From positions 1 through 64,000 of the forward strand of contig JAQSWS010000004.1 of assembly GCA_029266495.1 (NCBI GenBank): a stretch of DNA of 64,000 nt, written 5' to 3'. Below the pieces are notes generated by a model. The model was not told the DNA's origin and ran no database searches. It saw only the letters and a program-made list of their open reading frames with translations. Positions 25,902-35,354 of this stretch are shown here, piece by piece. The first letter of the stretch is position 1. Every line of letters starts with the position of its first letter. Both the position numbers and the translations under genes were made by a program. The DNA is from Rariglobus sp. GTDB lineage: Bacteria > Verrucomicrobiota > Verrucomicrobiia > Opitutales > Opitutaceae.

Positions 25902-26882
25902 CTACCGCTTGCTCCAGTCCAGCATGCGCTGGATGGGGACGAGCGCGGCGGATCGGGTGGGTTCGGGCACGTCGATGACGGGCGAGAGGTTTTTCAGGGC
26001 GTCGCGCACCTTCTCGATCGTGTTCATTTTCATAAAGCGGCAGTCGTTGCAGGCGCAGCTGTCGGTCGGGCCGGCGATGAAGGTTTTGTGGGGAACCTCT
26101 TTGCGCAGGCGGTGGAGCATGCCGCTTTCAGTCACGACGATGATTTCGCTGGCAGGGGTCTCTTTGGCGAATTTCACCATCAACTCCGTCGAGCACACCT
26201 CGTCGGCGAGGTCACGCACGGCCTGCACGCACTCGGGGTGGGCGACCACGGGGGCGTTGGGAAACCTGGCGCGGACTTTTTCAATCGCCTGCGTCGTGAA
26301 CATCACGTGGGCGTAACAGCTGCCGGGCCAGAGGCGCATTTTGCGGCCGGTTTGTTGCGACACCCACTGGCCGAGGTTCTGGTCGGGAACGAAGAGGATG
26401 TCTTTGTCGGCGGGGATCTGGTTGACGATCTTCACCGCGTTGCCGCTCGTGCAGATGACATCGCTCAATGCCTTCACGCCGGCGGAGCAGTTGATGTAGG
26501 CGACGACATAGACCCCGGGATTGGCGGCTTTGTAGGCGGCGAGACGTTCGGCGGGGCACGAGTCGGAGAGAGAGCAGCCCGCGTCGATATCCGGCAGGAG
26601 AACGGTGCGCGCGGGGTTCACGATTTTCGCGGTCTCGGCCATGAAATGGACGCCGCAAAACAGGATCACGTCGGCTTGCGCGGCCTGCGCCTGATAGGAA
26701 AGCCCGAGGGAGTCGCCCACGTAGTCGGCCACCTGCTGGATCGCCTCGATCTGGTAGTTGTGCGCGAGAATGACCGCGTTGCGCTCGCGTTTCAGCGCGA
26801 GGATTTCCTCCTGGATCGGCGTGAGCTTCGGCGGAGCGGAGCGGGGGGCGAGGACGAGCGGTTCGTAGTCGAGGGCGGGCAT
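25902..26882 (-). CDS. nadA: Quinolinate synthase
   Basis: The 326-residue enzyme condenses iminoaspartate with dihydroxyacetone phosphate to quinolinate in NAD synthesis. Family motifs include ILAHNYQIEAIQQVADYVGD, FCGVHFMAETAKI, PDIDAGCSLSDSCP and ACNDCRFMKMNTIEK. Cysteines in these segments can supply the three ligands of the 4Fe-4S cluster. The ATG at 26882 gives the normal N-terminus MPALDYEPLVL; the frame is open for 21 more codons but runs through a repeat array. The HAD gene follows immediately. No nadB or nadC is present in the window. Confidence 0.95.
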   Translation of the reverse strand: MPALDYEPLVLAPRSAPPKLTPIQEEILALKRERNAVILAHNYQIEAIQQVADYVGDSLGLSYQAQAAQADVILFCGVHFMAETAKIVNPARTVLLPDIDAGCSLSDSCPAERLAAYKAANPGVYVVAYINCSAGVKALSDVICTSGNAVKIVNQIPADKDILFVPDQNLGQWVSQQTGRKMRLWPGSCYAHVMFTTQAIEKVRARFPNAPVVAHPECVQAVRDLADEVCSTELMVKFAKETPASEIIVVTESGMLHRLRKEVPHKTFIAGPTDSCACNDCRFMKMNTIEKVRDALKNLSPVIDVPEPTRSAALVPIQRMLDWSKR

Positions 26883-26885
26883 TTC

Positions 26886-26920
26886 TGAAATGACGAATGA
26901 CAAATGACGAATGTCGAATG
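26886..26920. repeat. Five heptanucleotide tandem repeats upstream of nadA
   Basis: Five 7-bp units in exact register: TGAAATG, ACGAATG, ACAAATG, ACGAATG, TCGAATG. The array ends 3 bp before the nadA start codon when read on the gene strand, so it would form the 5' leader or carry the ribosome-access region. Confidence 0.75.
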
Positions 26921-26988
26921 CGAAGGTGAACCTTTTAGACGCCACTCGCCGGCGTTCGCGGCGATGTGTGCCAGCGAGTGACGTCGCC

Positions 26989-27357
26989 TCAGCTGTGGGG
27001 CTTGAGCTTGGAGAGGAGGGCCTTGAAGGCGGGGGAATTTTTCAGGCTTTCGAGATCGGGGTCCTGGGACATCCAGTCATAATCGGTGTAGCCGAGCTTG
27101 ACGGCCTCGAGCAGCGCGCGGAGGGCGTCGGCCTTGCGTTTGGAGAGGGCGAGGCTGCAGGCAAGATTGTAACGGGCGGTGGCGTTGGAGGGCTGCAGCT
27201 TGACGAGCTTGCGGTCCATCTTAAGGCCGTCGGCGATGCGTCCGGTCTTGGTGTAGAGGCCGCCGAGCAGCTCGATCACATCCTCGTAGCCCGGTTCGCG
27301 CTTGAGGACGGATTCGTAGAAGGCGATGTCGAATGCGGGGTCTTCTTTGCGGGACAT
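26989..27357 (-). CDS. Small TPR-repeat protein
   Basis: The 122-residue protein is almost entirely helical repeats. Visible TPR-like units are FYESVLKREPGYEDVIELLG, GLYTKTGRIADGLKMDRKLV and NATARYNLACSLALSKRKAD. It has no signal peptide and is expected in the cytoplasm as a protein-binding module. It starts 6 bp after the Fur-family gene, so the two are probably one transcript; the reason for the link is unknown. Confidence 0.85.
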   Translation of the reverse strand: MSRKEDPAFDIAFYESVLKREPGYEDVIELLGGLYTKTGRIADGLKMDRKLVKLQPSNATARYNLACSLALSKRKADALRALLEAVKLGYTDYDWMSQDPDLESLKNSPAFKALLSKLKPHS

Positions 27358-27363
27358 GGGCGA

Positions 27364-27825
27364 TTAAGCGTGATTCTTGCAGATGCCCGTTTGCTTGAGC
27401 ACGTCGCAGTGGGCGCTGACTTGCAGGCGCTGGGAAATCGGGGTGAGGCCGAGCTTGGTGGAAACGGTGCTGCCATACCATTCCATGAAGGGGGCGCTGA
27501 TCTCGAAGATCTTGTCGCAATCGACGCAAATCACCTGGGCGACCTGCGCGTTATTACTGGTGTTGGGCAGGTAGTATTTGAGATTGGTGCCGATATCCAC
27601 CTCACGCAGGAGGGCGCTTTCCGTCATGAGCGGGAGGGTGCGATAAACGGTGGCGCGCGAGACGGAATCGTCGATGGCGCGGGCGTGATCGAGGAGTTCC
27701 TCGGCGGTGAAGTGTTCTTTGCGCGCAAACGCCGCCTCAAAGATCGCGAGGCGCTGGTTGGTCATGCGCAGGCCTTTGCTGGCGAGGTAAACTTTAAACT
27801 TTTCGCGGGCCGCGTCGTTACTCAC
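27364..27825 (-). CDS. Fur-family transcriptional regulator
   Basis: The 153-residue protein has the Fur winged helix ([20 protein letters not shown] and [20 protein letters not shown]). It also has the metal-site elements CVDCDKIFE and [13 protein letters not shown], whose cysteine pairs probably hold structural zinc. The family members sense iron, zinc or peroxide (Fur, Zur, PerR); the metal cannot be decided. The start is a GTG at 27825, chosen because [20 protein letters not shown] is a normal Fur start, while the upstream frame overlaps the priA leader. It diverges from priA, with 109 bp between the two starts. Confidence 0.92.
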   Translation of the reverse strand: MSNDAAREKFKVYLASKGLRMTNQRLAIFEAAFARKEHFTAEELLDHARAIDDSVSRATVYRTLPLMTESALLREVDIGTNLKYYLPNTSNNAQVAQVICVDCDKIFEISAPFMEWYGSTVSTKLGLTPISQRLQVSAHCDVLKQTGICKNHA

Positions 27826-27934
27826 GCCAAAAATCTCAGTGGGGTGCCGGAGACTGTCAACTGGTTCGTCAGGCCGGCAAATTAGCGGTCCGGATGCTTG
27901 CACGCCCGCGGCGGTGAGTCCATCAACCAGCCCC

Positions 27935-30172
27935 ATGACGGTCGGTGTGCATCCCCTCGCGGGCTTCGACAAGCTTCTGCATTACAAGGTGCCGGAAACG
28001 CTGTGCGCGCAGATCTCGGTGGGATCGCTGGTGCGCATCCCCATCGTCAATCGTCTGCATCTCGGCATCGTGGCGGAAATCGACGCTCCGGTGGATTTTC
28101 CGCTCAACCGGATGAAGGCGCTCGCCGATGTCGTTTATCCGTTTCCGGCACTGCCTCCGGACCTGCTCGCGCTGGCCCGATGGATGTCGACCTATTATGC
28201 GGCCAAGCACGATGCGATCATCGAGGCGATGATGCCCGCGGCGGTGCGCACCGCCGCCAGCCTCAAGCAGGAAAAGCTCCTTTCCGCCGCCCGCATCCTC
28301 CCGGAGGACGAACTGGCTGCGCTTGCCAAACGGGCGCCGGCCCAGGCGAAGCTTTACCAGTTTCTCGCCCAGCAGTTCAAACCGCAGAAAAAGTCATTGG
28401 TGCTCGGCCGGCTGGGTGTCACCGCCGCCGTGGTCGCCGCGCTGGTGAAACGCGGGCTCGTTCACGAGGAAACCCGCCGGGTGGAACGCATCGCCTACGC
28501 GGATGATTGGTCCACGGGCGAGATCGTCGCGTCGCAGCCGCATGCGCTTAATTCCGGGCAGCAGGCCGCGGTGGAGGAGATTGCCGCGACGCTGGCGGAG
28601 GACAAGTTTGTGGTCACATTGCTCCATGGCGTCACGGGCTCGGGGAAAACCGAGGTCTACCTGCGTGCGATTCATGACGCCCTGGCGGCGGGCGGCGGGG
28701 TGATTTTTCTGGTGCCCGAGGTGGCGCTGACACCACAGACGGTGGCGCGTTTGCGTGGCCGGCTCGAAGCGATTGCGCCCGACCACAAGTGCGTCGTCTG
28801 GCACAGCCACCTGAGCGAAGGCGAACGGCTCGACGGCTGGATGTCGCTTGCGACCGGCGAGGCCCGGGTCGTGGTCGGGGCGCGCTCGGCGATTTTTGCC
28901 CCGGTGCAGAACCTGAAACTCATCGTGGTCGATGAGGAGCATGAGCCCGCCTACAAGCAGGACGAGACGCCCCGCTACCATGGCCGTGATGTCGCGGTGA
29001 TGCGGGCGAAGTTGAACAGTGCGCTCTGCCTGCTCGGCTCGGCGACCCCGTCCCTCGAAAGTTTCGCCAACGCCCAGGCGGGAAAATACCGCCTGCTGCG
29101 GCTGCCCGAGCGCGTGGACGCCCGCAAGCTTCCCTATATCGACATCGTTGACATGCGCATCGAGATCGTGCGCCAGCGCGGGTTCACCTCGCTCTCGCGC
29201 AAGCTCGTCGACGCAATGCATGCCCGGTTCGAGAAGCGCGAGCAGACGATTCTGTTTATCAACCGGCGCGGGTATTCGCCGTCGATGCAATGCACCAAGT
29301 GCGGCCATGTTGAGGAATGTCCGCATTGCAGCATCACGATGACCTATCACCGCAGCGACGAGCGGCTGCGCTGCCATTTATGCGGCCACGAGGCGGCGGC
29401 CCCGGCGCGCTGCCCGGCCTGCGGGGCGCCGGAGATCCGCTGGAAGGGGATGGGCACGCAACGCGTGGAGGAGTCCGTGCGTCGCGTGCTGCCCAAGGCG
29501 CGTCTCGAGCGGATGGATACGGACACGATGTCGAAGAAGAACCGGTTTCGTGAGATCCTTTCCGATTTTCGCGCGGGCAAGATCGATGTGCTCATCGGCA
29601 CGCAGATGATCGCGAAGGGACTGGATTTTCCGAATGTCACGCTGGTCGGCCTGATTGACGCGGACATTTCGATGCACATCCCGGATTTCCGGGCCAACGA
29701 GCGCACGTTTCAACTGCTCGTGCAGGTGGCGGGACGGGCGGGGCGCGGCGACCGGGCGGGCGAAGTCGTGGTGCAGACCTTCACGCCGCAGGCCGAGGCG
29801 ATTCAGTTTTCGAGACAGGCGGATTTCGAGGGGTTTGCGGCGAGCGAGCTCAAGATGCGGAAGGATTTTCGTTACCCGCCGTATCGCCATTTGATTCACC
29901 ATCTCTTTCGCGGGCCGAGCGAGGAGAAGCTCAAGTTTTTCACCGAGCAATGGACGCGGCACGTGGAGAAAGCCCTGGAGGGGCGGGTCGAGTTGCGCGG
30001 GCCGTCACCGTCGCCGATCGAGAAAATCAAGGACGAGTATCGTTACCAGGTGTGGTATTTTACCAATGGGGTGACGCGGGTGATTGCCGATTTGAATGCG
30101 TTGCGGACGGCCTTTGCGTGGCCCGATGACATCACGCAGGTCCTTGATGTGGATCCGGTGAACCTGACTTGA
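27935..30172 (+). CDS. priA: Primosomal protein N' (replication restart helicase PriA)
   Basis: The 745-residue protein has the PriA N-terminal DNA-binding domain, then superfamily-2 helicase motifs. The Walker A is [17 protein letters not shown] and the DEAH-type box is [20 protein letters not shown]. Zinc-binding cysteines occur in [18 protein letters not shown] and CPACG. Motifs V-VI are in [19 protein letters not shown] and [20 protein letters not shown]. PriA reloads the replisome at stalled forks. The ATG at 27935 is taken; a GTG 21 bases upstream is possible. The next genes lie on the other strand. Confidence 0.97.
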   Translation: MTVGVHPLAGFDKLLHYKVPETLCAQISVGSLVRIPIVNRLHLGIVAEIDAPVDFPLNRMKALADVVYPFPALPPDLLALARWMSTYYAAKHDAIIEAMMPAAVRTAASLKQEKLLSAARILPEDELAALAKRAPAQAKLYQFLAQQFKPQKKSLVLGRLGVTAAVVAALVKRGLVHEETRRVERIAYADDWSTGEIVASQPHALNSGQQAAVEEIAATLAEDKFVVTLLHGVTGSGKTEVYLRAIHDALAAGGGVIFLVPEVALTPQTVARLRGRLEAIAPDHKCVVWHSHLSEGERLDGWMSLATGEARVVVGARSAIFAPVQNLKLIVVDEEHEPAYKQDETPRYHGRDVAVMRAKLNSALCLLGSATPSLESFANAQAGKYRLLRLPERVDARKLPYIDIVDMRIEIVRQRGFTSLSRKLVDAMHARFEKREQTILFINRRGYSPSMQCTKCGHVEECPHCSITMTYHRSDERLRCHLCGHEAAAPARCPACGAPEIRWKGMGTQRVEESVRRVLPKARLERMDTDTMSKKNRFREILSDFRAGKIDVLIGTQMIAKGLDFPNVTLVGLIDADISMHIPDFRANERTFQLLVQVAGRAGRGDRAGEVVVQTFTPQAEAIQFSRQADFEGFAASELKMRKDFRYPPYRHLIHHLFRGPSEEKLKFFTEQWTRHVEKALEGRVELRGPSPSPIEKIKDEYRYQVWYFTNGVTRVIADLNALRTAFAWPDDITQVLDVDPVNLT

Positions 30173-30208
30173 AACGAAGGTCGCCGGACTGGCGGCCCAC
30201 GTCCGGAA

Positions 30209-31093
30209 TCATTTCAGGCGGGTGAGGGCCTCGGTGGCCTCGGAGAAGGCGGGCTCGAGGGCGAGGGCCGCTTGATAGGAGCGACGGGCGTCGGCGGGGC
30301 GTTTGTCTTTTTCGGCGATGAGGCCCAGGCGATAGTGAACGGCCGCGTGGTCGGGTTCCTCGACGCGCGGAGTGAGTTCGAGGCAGCGGCGGAGGGCGGT
30401 TTCGCCGCGGACGGGATCGCGGTCGGTTTCGGAGACGATGCGGCCGAGTGTGTAGAGGGCGAGGTAGTGGTCGGGATGGTCGCGAAGGAAGGCTTCGCAG
30501 CCGGCGAGGGCCTCTTCGTAACGCTGGTCGGCGCAAAGGGTGTTCGCGCGAATGATCGCGCCGCGGGCGGGATCGCGTTTGGTGATCTCGTCGATGTGGG
30601 CGTAGGCGCGGTCGAAACTGCCGCCGGCGAAACCGGGGGCGCGCGTGTAGAATTGGACCAGGCCCTCGCGGTAGCCGATGATATCGGGGGCGAGCGTCAC
30701 GGCTTGCTCGAGGGCGTTGCGTCCGCGGCGGGCGAAGCCGATCGCGCGGAAGGAGACGCCCAGTTCGGTGGCGCGTTGAAAGCTGGCGCTGGCGTAGTCG
30801 GCGAGCAGTGCGTGGTTCCTGGGATCGAGTTCGACGGCCTTCGCGAAGGTGTCGGCGGCGGCTTCGCGATGGCGCATCTTGAGCTCGCAGAGACCGAGGG
30901 TCCGAAGGGCCCGGACGTTTTTGGGCTCGCGGGCAACGATGGCGACGAGTTGTTCACGGGCTTCGGGGACGCGTTTGGCCTCGAAAAGGGCGAGGGCGGT
31001 CTCGAGGGAAGGCGTGTCGGCGGCGTGGAGGAACGGAGTCGGAGGGAGAAAGAGAACGAGGAAGAGAGCGATCCGGGGGCGGGCGGAGATCAT
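30209..31093 (-). CDS. Exported TPR-repeat protein
   Basis: The 294-residue protein has a signal peptide (IALFLVLFLPPTPFLHA) and about six TPR-like repeats, for example ALALFEAKRVPEAREQLVAI and GLCELKMRHREAAADTFAKA. It overlaps the stop of the MacB-like permease gene by four bases (ATGA), so it is translated with that operon. It is likely a periplasmic scaffold or chaperone-like partner of the efflux system; no catalytic motif is seen. Confidence 0.85.
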   Translation of the reverse strand: MISARPRIALFLVLFLPPTPFLHAADTPSLETALALFEAKRVPEAREQLVAIVAREPKNVRALRTLGLCELKMRHREAAADTFAKAVELDPRNHALLADYASASFQRATELGVSFRAIGFARRGRNALEQAVTLAPDIIGYREGLVQFYTRAPGFAGGSFDRAYAHIDEITKRDPARGAIIRANTLCADQRYEEALAGCEAFLRDHPDHYLALYTLGRIVSETDRDPVRGETALRRCLELTPRVEEPDHAAVHYRLGLIAEKDKRPADARRSYQAALALEPAFSEATEALTRLK

Positions 31094-32298
31094 TCGAAGC
31101 GGAGGGCGTCGATGGGGTCGAGCTGGGCGGCCTTGTGGGCGGGATAGAAACCGAAGGCGATGCCGACCGCGCCGGAGAAGAGGAAGGCGACGATCACGGC
31201 GGTGGTGGAGACGAGCACGGGCCAGCCGTTGAGGTGGGAAACGAGTTGCGACGAGCCGATGCCGACGAGGATGCCAAGGGTGCCGCCCATGAGGCTGAGG
31301 ACCATCGCCTCGATGAGAAACTGGAGACGGATGTCGCGGTCGTGGGCGCCGATGGCGAGGCGGATGCCGATCTCGCGGGTGCGCTCGGTGACGGACACGA
31401 GCATGATGTTCATGATGCCGATGCCGCCGACGATGAGGGAGACGCCGGCGATGGCGCCGAGGAGGGCGGTCATGGTGCGCGAGGTGGCGGTGGCGGCCTC
31501 GGCGAGTTCGAGCTGGTTGCGCACGGTGAAGTCGGGGTCGCGCCCCTGGCGGCGCTGCTGGAGCAGGTCGGTAATTTCCTGCTGGATACGCGGCATTTGT
31601 TCGGGGGTGACGGCCTGGATCTGGATGGAATTCAGGTTGGTGCGGCGGGAGACGCGGCGCATGGCGCTCGTGTAGGGAATGATGACGGCATCGTCCTGGT
31701 CGGTGCCGAAATAGTTGAAGCCCTTTGCGGAGAGGACGCCGATGACCTTGAAGGGAATGTTGCGGATGCGGAGCGTCTTGCCGATCGGGTCGGTGCCGGA
31801 GAAAATCTGGTCGGCAATGGTCTGTCCGATGACGGCGACCTTGGCGGCGCTGCGGACCTCGGCTTCGTTGAACATGAGGCCATCGGCAAGGGCCCAGACG
31901 CGGATGCCGAGGAACTCCGGGGATTCGCCGTAGATGGTGGTGTTCCAGTTGAGTCCGTTGGCGAGCACCTGCTGGCGGTCGCGCACCTCGGCGCTGACGG
32001 CGACGACTCCGCTGATCTCGTTTTGAATGGCGAGGGCGTCCTCGGGGGTGAGGGAACTGGCGGAACCCCAGCCGCCGCGGGCGCCGCCGGAGGTGAAGTT
32101 GCCGGGAAAGACGGTGACGACGTTCTGGCCGAGGCTGGCGATGGAGGCTTCGACTTGGGATTTGGCTCCGTTGCCGATGCTGACCATGGCGATGACAGCA
32201 CCGACCCCGATGATCATGCCGAGGGCGGTGAGGACCGAGCGCATCTTGTTACGACGAAGCGCGCGGAGGGCGATGATGGTGGTGGCGACGACGCGCAT
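31090..32298 (-). CDS. MacB/LolC-type ABC transporter permease
   Basis: The 402-residue protein has the four-helix MacB topology: one N-terminal membrane segment (RSVLTALGMIIGVGAVIAMV), a large extracytoplasmic domain (residues about 45-270) and three C-terminal segments. The C-terminal block carries IVGGIGIMNIMLVSVTERTR and the family ending FYPAHKAAQLDPIDALRFE. Fused ATPase is absent; the ATP-binding subunit is a separate gene 120 bp upstream. With the MacA-like adaptor it should form an ATP-driven transporter working from the inner-membrane periplasmic face. Confidence 0.93.
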   Translation of the reverse strand: MRVVATTIIALRALRRNKMRSVLTALGMIIGVGAVIAMVSIGNGAKSQVEASIASLGQNVVTVFPGNFTSGGARGGWGSASSLTPEDALAIQNEISGVVAVSAEVRDRQQVLANGLNWNTTIYGESPEFLGIRVWALADGLMFNEAEVRSAAKVAVIGQTIADQIFSGTDPIGKTLRIRNIPFKVIGVLSAKGFNYFGTDQDDAVIIPYTSAMRRVSRRTNLNSIQIQAVTPEQMPRIQQEITDLLQQRRQGRDPDFTVRNQLELAEAATATSRTMTALLGAIAGVSLIVGGIGIMNIMLVSVTERTREIGIRLAIGAHDRDIRLQFLIEAMVLSLMGGTLGILVGIGSSQLVSHLNGWPVLVSTTAVIVAFLFSGAVGIAFGFYPAHKAAQLDPIDALRFE

Positions 32299-32418
32299 GA
32301 CTCAAATGACCAATGGGGCGGACGGGGGCGCCGCGGTGGCGATTGCCGCCAGGTGGGCGAGGCGTGGCGCGAGGGCCGGTCCTGCAGGGGGCGGAGATTT
32401 GGAGAGGGGCATGGGAGA

Positions 32419-33210
32419 TCAGTCCTCCGCGTTGGCGTGAGGGAAGAGGGCGTGGGTGAGTTTGGCGGCGGCCTCGGCTTCCGCGACCTTGAGCAGTTCT
32501 TCGGCCGCGAAGGAGCGGTCGTTGACGGCGGCGTCGCGCACGACGATGCCGTCGCGCACGATGAGGTTGCGCTTGCAGTAGCGGGCGATGTCGAGCTCGT
32601 GGGTCACCATCACGATCGTGATGCCCTCGTCGTTGAGTTTTTGGAACACGCCCATGACCTCGACGGACGTCTTGGTGTCGAGATTGCCGGTGGGTTCGTC
32701 GGCGAGGATGACCTGGGGGTTGTTGACCAGGGCGCGGGCGATGGCGACGCGCTGCTGCTGTCCGCCCGAGAGCTGGTTGGGCAGGTGATCGTAGCGTTTG
32801 GCGAGGCCGACGATCTCAAGGGCGTGCATCGCGCGGTCGCGCATCTCCTTCGCGGAGACGCGGCGGGGGGCGTAGAGCATGGGGAGCTCGACGTTTTCCA
32901 GCGCGGTGGTGCGGGAGAGAAGATTAAAGCCCTGGAAGACGAAACCGATCTTTTGGTTGCGGATGTCGGCGCGTTCGTTGCGGCCGAGGCTGGAGACGTT
33001 GATGCCGTCGAGGGAGTAGGTGCCGCTGGTCGGCCGGTCGAGGCAGCCGAGCGTGTTCATGAGCGTGGATTTGCCCGAGCCGGAGGCGCCCATGATGGCG
33101 ATGAATTCGCCCTTGTGGATGTCGAGGGAGATGCCACGGACGGCGTGGACCTTCACCTCGCCGCTGGCGTAGGTTTTGTGGATGTCCGTCAGCTTGACGA
33201 TGGGCTCCAT
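32419..33210 (-). CDS. MacB/LolD-type ABC transporter ATP-binding protein
   Basis: The 263-residue ATPase has Walker A GASGSGKST, Q-loop FVFQGFNLL, signature LSGGQQQRVAIARALVNNP, Walker B VILADEPTGNLDTKT and the H-loop MVTHELD. It belongs to the MacB/LolD subgroup, judged by LMNTLGCLDRPTSG. A roughly 30-residue tail after the domain is unusual for LolD. It sits between the MacA-like adaptor gene (18 bp upstream) and the permease gene, in one operon. Confidence 0.94.
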   Translation of the reverse strand: MEPIVKLTDIHKTYASGEVKVHAVRGISLDIHKGEFIAIMGASGSGKSTLMNTLGCLDRPTSGTYSLDGINVSSLGRNERADIRNQKIGFVFQGFNLLSRTTALENVELPMLYAPRRVSAKEMRDRAMHALEIVGLAKRYDHLPNQLSGGQQQRVAIARALVNNPQVILADEPTGNLDTKTSVEVMGVFQKLNDEGITIVMVTHELDIARYCKRNLIVRDGIVVRDAAVNDRSFAAEELLKVAEAEAAAKLTHALFPHANAED

Positions 33211-33228
33211 GGGCGGGGCGGGCGAAGA

Positions 33229-34581
33229 TCAGCGACGGCCGCCACCGCCGAAGGGATTGGGCGTGGAGGAACCGGTGCTGCCTTTGGCGCTGGGTTGAAA
33301 GGCGCTGGTGATGACCGAGTCGCCCTCTTCAAGGCCCTCGATGATTTCGGTGGCGCTGCCATCTGTGATGCCGGTCTTGATGGTGATCGGGATGACCACG
33401 GGGGAGGCGGGCGTGCCGCCGAGTTTGTAGACGGTGCGGGTGAGGACGCCGCCGGGTTCGTCGTCGCCGCTGCGGGTGAGGCGGGCGGGAAGTTCGAGGT
33501 GGCGTTCCTTGGCGAGCTGGATGAGGCGGGCGCGGACCTCGGGGGCGATGCGGCGGGAGCCGGGATTGGCCCCGGCCTCGGTCATGAGTTGCTGGATTTG
33601 TTCGCGGGTGGCGGGTTTGGCGGCATCGGCGGCGAGACTGGCCGAGGGGAGGAGGTTTTCGGGGATGCGGACGCGCAGAGCGCTGTTGGCGACACGGAGG
33701 ACATCCTCCTTGCGGGCGATGATGATGGAGACGTTGGCGGTCATGCCGGGCTTGAGCTTCAAGTCGTCGTTGTTGACATCAATGATGGTGACGTAGGTGA
33801 CGACATTCTGGACGATGACCGGGGAGTTGCGAATCTGTGAAACCTTGCCGCGGAACTGGCGGTTGGGGTAGGCGTCGACAGTGAAATTGACCGACTGGCC
33901 GATCTCGACGGAGCCGATGTCGCCCTCGGCGACGTCGGCTTCGATCTGCATTTTGGTGAGGTCGGCCGCGAGGGAGAACAGCTTGGGGGCGTTGAGGCTG
34001 GCGGCGACGGTTTTGCCGACTTCGGCAAGGCGGTCCATGACGATGCCGTCGATAGGGGCGTAGAGATTGCAACGGGCGAGATCGACCTCGGCGGTTTGCA
34101 CGGAGGCTTGCTGGATTTGCAACTGGGCCTCGGCCTGGGTGAGCTGGGCCTCGGCCTGATCGAGCTCCTGCTGGGAGACGAGTTGCTGGGCGCGGAGGGT
34201 GCGGGTGCGCTCGGTGTTGAGCTTGACGAGGTTGTAGTTGGCGCGGGTGTTGGCGAGCTGGGCCTTGGCCGAGTTCAGTCGGACCGCATAGGTGGCGGGG
34301 TCGATGCGGGCGAGGAGATCGCCCTGTTTCACCTGGGAGTTGAAATCCACGAGGACCTCCTGAATGAGGCCGGAAATCTGCGAGCTGATCTCGACGGTGG
34401 TGACAGGCTGGAGGTCGCCGGTGGCGGTGACGGACTGGACGATGTCGCTGCGCGAAATCGTGGCGGTGACGAACTCCGCGGGCGGGACGGCGCTGCGTTT
34501 GGAAAAGTAGTAGTAGCCACCGCCCAGCATCGCGAGGATGACAAGGACAAGCCAGAGTTTGAAGGAGCCGGGTTTCGCCAT
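33229..34581 (-). CDS. MacA-like periplasmic adaptor (efflux membrane-fusion protein)
   Basis: The 450-residue protein has an N-terminal membrane anchor (FKLWLVLVILAMLGGGYYYF). A lipoyl/barrel-sandwich half (TATGDLQPVTTVEISSQISG) leads into a coiled-coil hairpin at about residues 105-170. A beta-barrel and membrane-proximal region and a Gly-rich end with GGGG follow. These are the domains of MacA/HlyD-type adaptors that bridge a transporter to an outer-membrane channel. Residues about 300-370 contain an insertion rich in charged residues. The ATG at 34581 starts the membrane anchor; the open frame upstream is ignored. It is the first gene of the four-gene operon with the ATPase, permease and TPR protein. 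Confidence 0.92.
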   Translation of the reverse strand: MAKPGSFKLWLVLVILAMLGGGYYYFSKRSAVPPAEFVTATISRSDIVQSVTATGDLQPVTTVEISSQISGLIQEVLVDFNSQVKQGDLLARIDPATYAVRLNSAKAQLANTRANYNLVKLNTERTRTLRAQQLVSQQELDQAEAQLTQAEAQLQIQQASVQTAEVDLARCNLYAPIDGIVMDRLAEVGKTVAASLNAPKLFSLAADLTKMQIEADVAEGDIGSVEIGQSVNFTVDAYPNRQFRGKVSQIRNSPVIVQNVVTYVTIIDVNNDDLKLKPGMTANVSIIIARKEDVLRVANSALRVRIPENLLPSASLAADAAKPATREQIQQLMTEAGANPGSRRIAPEVRARLIQLAKERHLELPARLTRSGDDEPGGVLTRTVYKLGGTPASPVVIPITIKTGITDGSATEIIEGLEEGDSVITSAFQPSAKGSTGSSTPNPFGGGGRR

Positions 34582-34641
34582 GATGGGAAGTGATCGAGGT
34601 AAGTCGGAGACCGGACGCAGCGGAGCGCGCAGGGAAAGAAA

Positions 34642-34670
34642 AATTAATTCCCCTGACGGCGCTCGACGCA
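34642..34670 (-). promoter_or_regulatory. Possible sigma-70 promoter of the MacA/B operon
   Basis: On the minus strand TTGCGT (34670-34665) and ATTAAT (34647-34642) are 17 bp apart, about 61 bases upstream of the MacA-like start. The -10 is an imperfect match; the AT-rich patch is unusual in this GC-rich region. Confidence 0.35.
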
Positions 34671-34745
34671 ACGCCTGAATCCGCGGAGACGCGGGAAAGC
34701 GCGCGATGTTACGAGCCGCGCGTTAATATCGCCGGCAAGGACGGA

Positions 34746-35240
34746 TCACGCCTGTGCCGCCGGGCGAGGGAACGCGGCGGAGAGGGCGGCGGCAACGTTG
34801 GCCGGCACGAAATGCGAGATGTCGCCGCCGTAGCGGGCGACTTGTTTCACCAGGGAGGAACTGGTGTAACTGAATTGCTCGTGCGGCATCACAAAGAGCG
34901 TTTCGATCCGTGGCTGCAGGTGGCGGTTCATCAGCGCCATGTTGAACTCGAACTCGAAGTCGGAGAGGGCGCGCAGTCCGCGGATGATGGCGTCGGCTTT
35001 CTGGGCGACGGCAAACTCGACCAGCAGGCCGTCAAAAATGGTGGCGGTGACGTGCGGGTATTTGCCGAGGTTGGCCTGGACGAGGGCGAGGCGCTGTTCG
35101 GGCGAAAAGACGGGACCTTTGCCGGGATTGTGGGCGATGGCGACGGTGATGCGGTCAAAAAGCTTGGCCGCGCGGTCGAGGACATCGAGGTGACCGTTGG
35201 TAAGGGGATCGAACGTGCCGGGATAAATGCAGTGACGCAT
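34746..35240 (-). CDS. coaD: Pantetheine-phosphate adenylyltransferase
   Basis: The 164-residue enzyme makes dephospho-CoA from 4'-phosphopantetheine and ATP. It has the nucleotidyltransferase motif in IYPGTFDPLTNGHLDVLDRA (TxGH) and the C-terminal ATP-binding segment SYTSSSLVKQVARYGGDISH. Its length is normal. The ATG at 35240 is chosen; another ATG 12 bases upstream is possible. It lies upstream of the MacA operon on the same strand and diverges from pgsA. Confidence 0.95.
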   Translation of the reverse strand: MRHCIYPGTFDPLTNGHLDVLDRAAKLFDRITVAIAHNPGKGPVFSPEQRLALVQANLGKYPHVTATIFDGLLVEFAVAQKADAIIRGLRALSDFEFEFNMALMNRHLQPRIETLFVMPHEQFSYTSSSLVKQVARYGGDISHFVPANVAAALSAAFPRPAAQA

Positions 35241-35354
35241 GCGCTTGACCATCATCGATGGGCGCCGGACCGGGGCGAGAACCAAATCGTGGCGTTTACG
35301 GGGTTGCCTTTGATGAGGGGCGTCACTGTCTTCGGCGCAACCTCGTTTGGAACC

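Noticed and set aside
31135-33840. A 901-codon plus-strand frame over the efflux genes
   Set aside because: It is antisense to the ABC transporter genes, is dominated by Ala, Gly, Asp and Glu from GC-rich codon shadowing, and has no domain.
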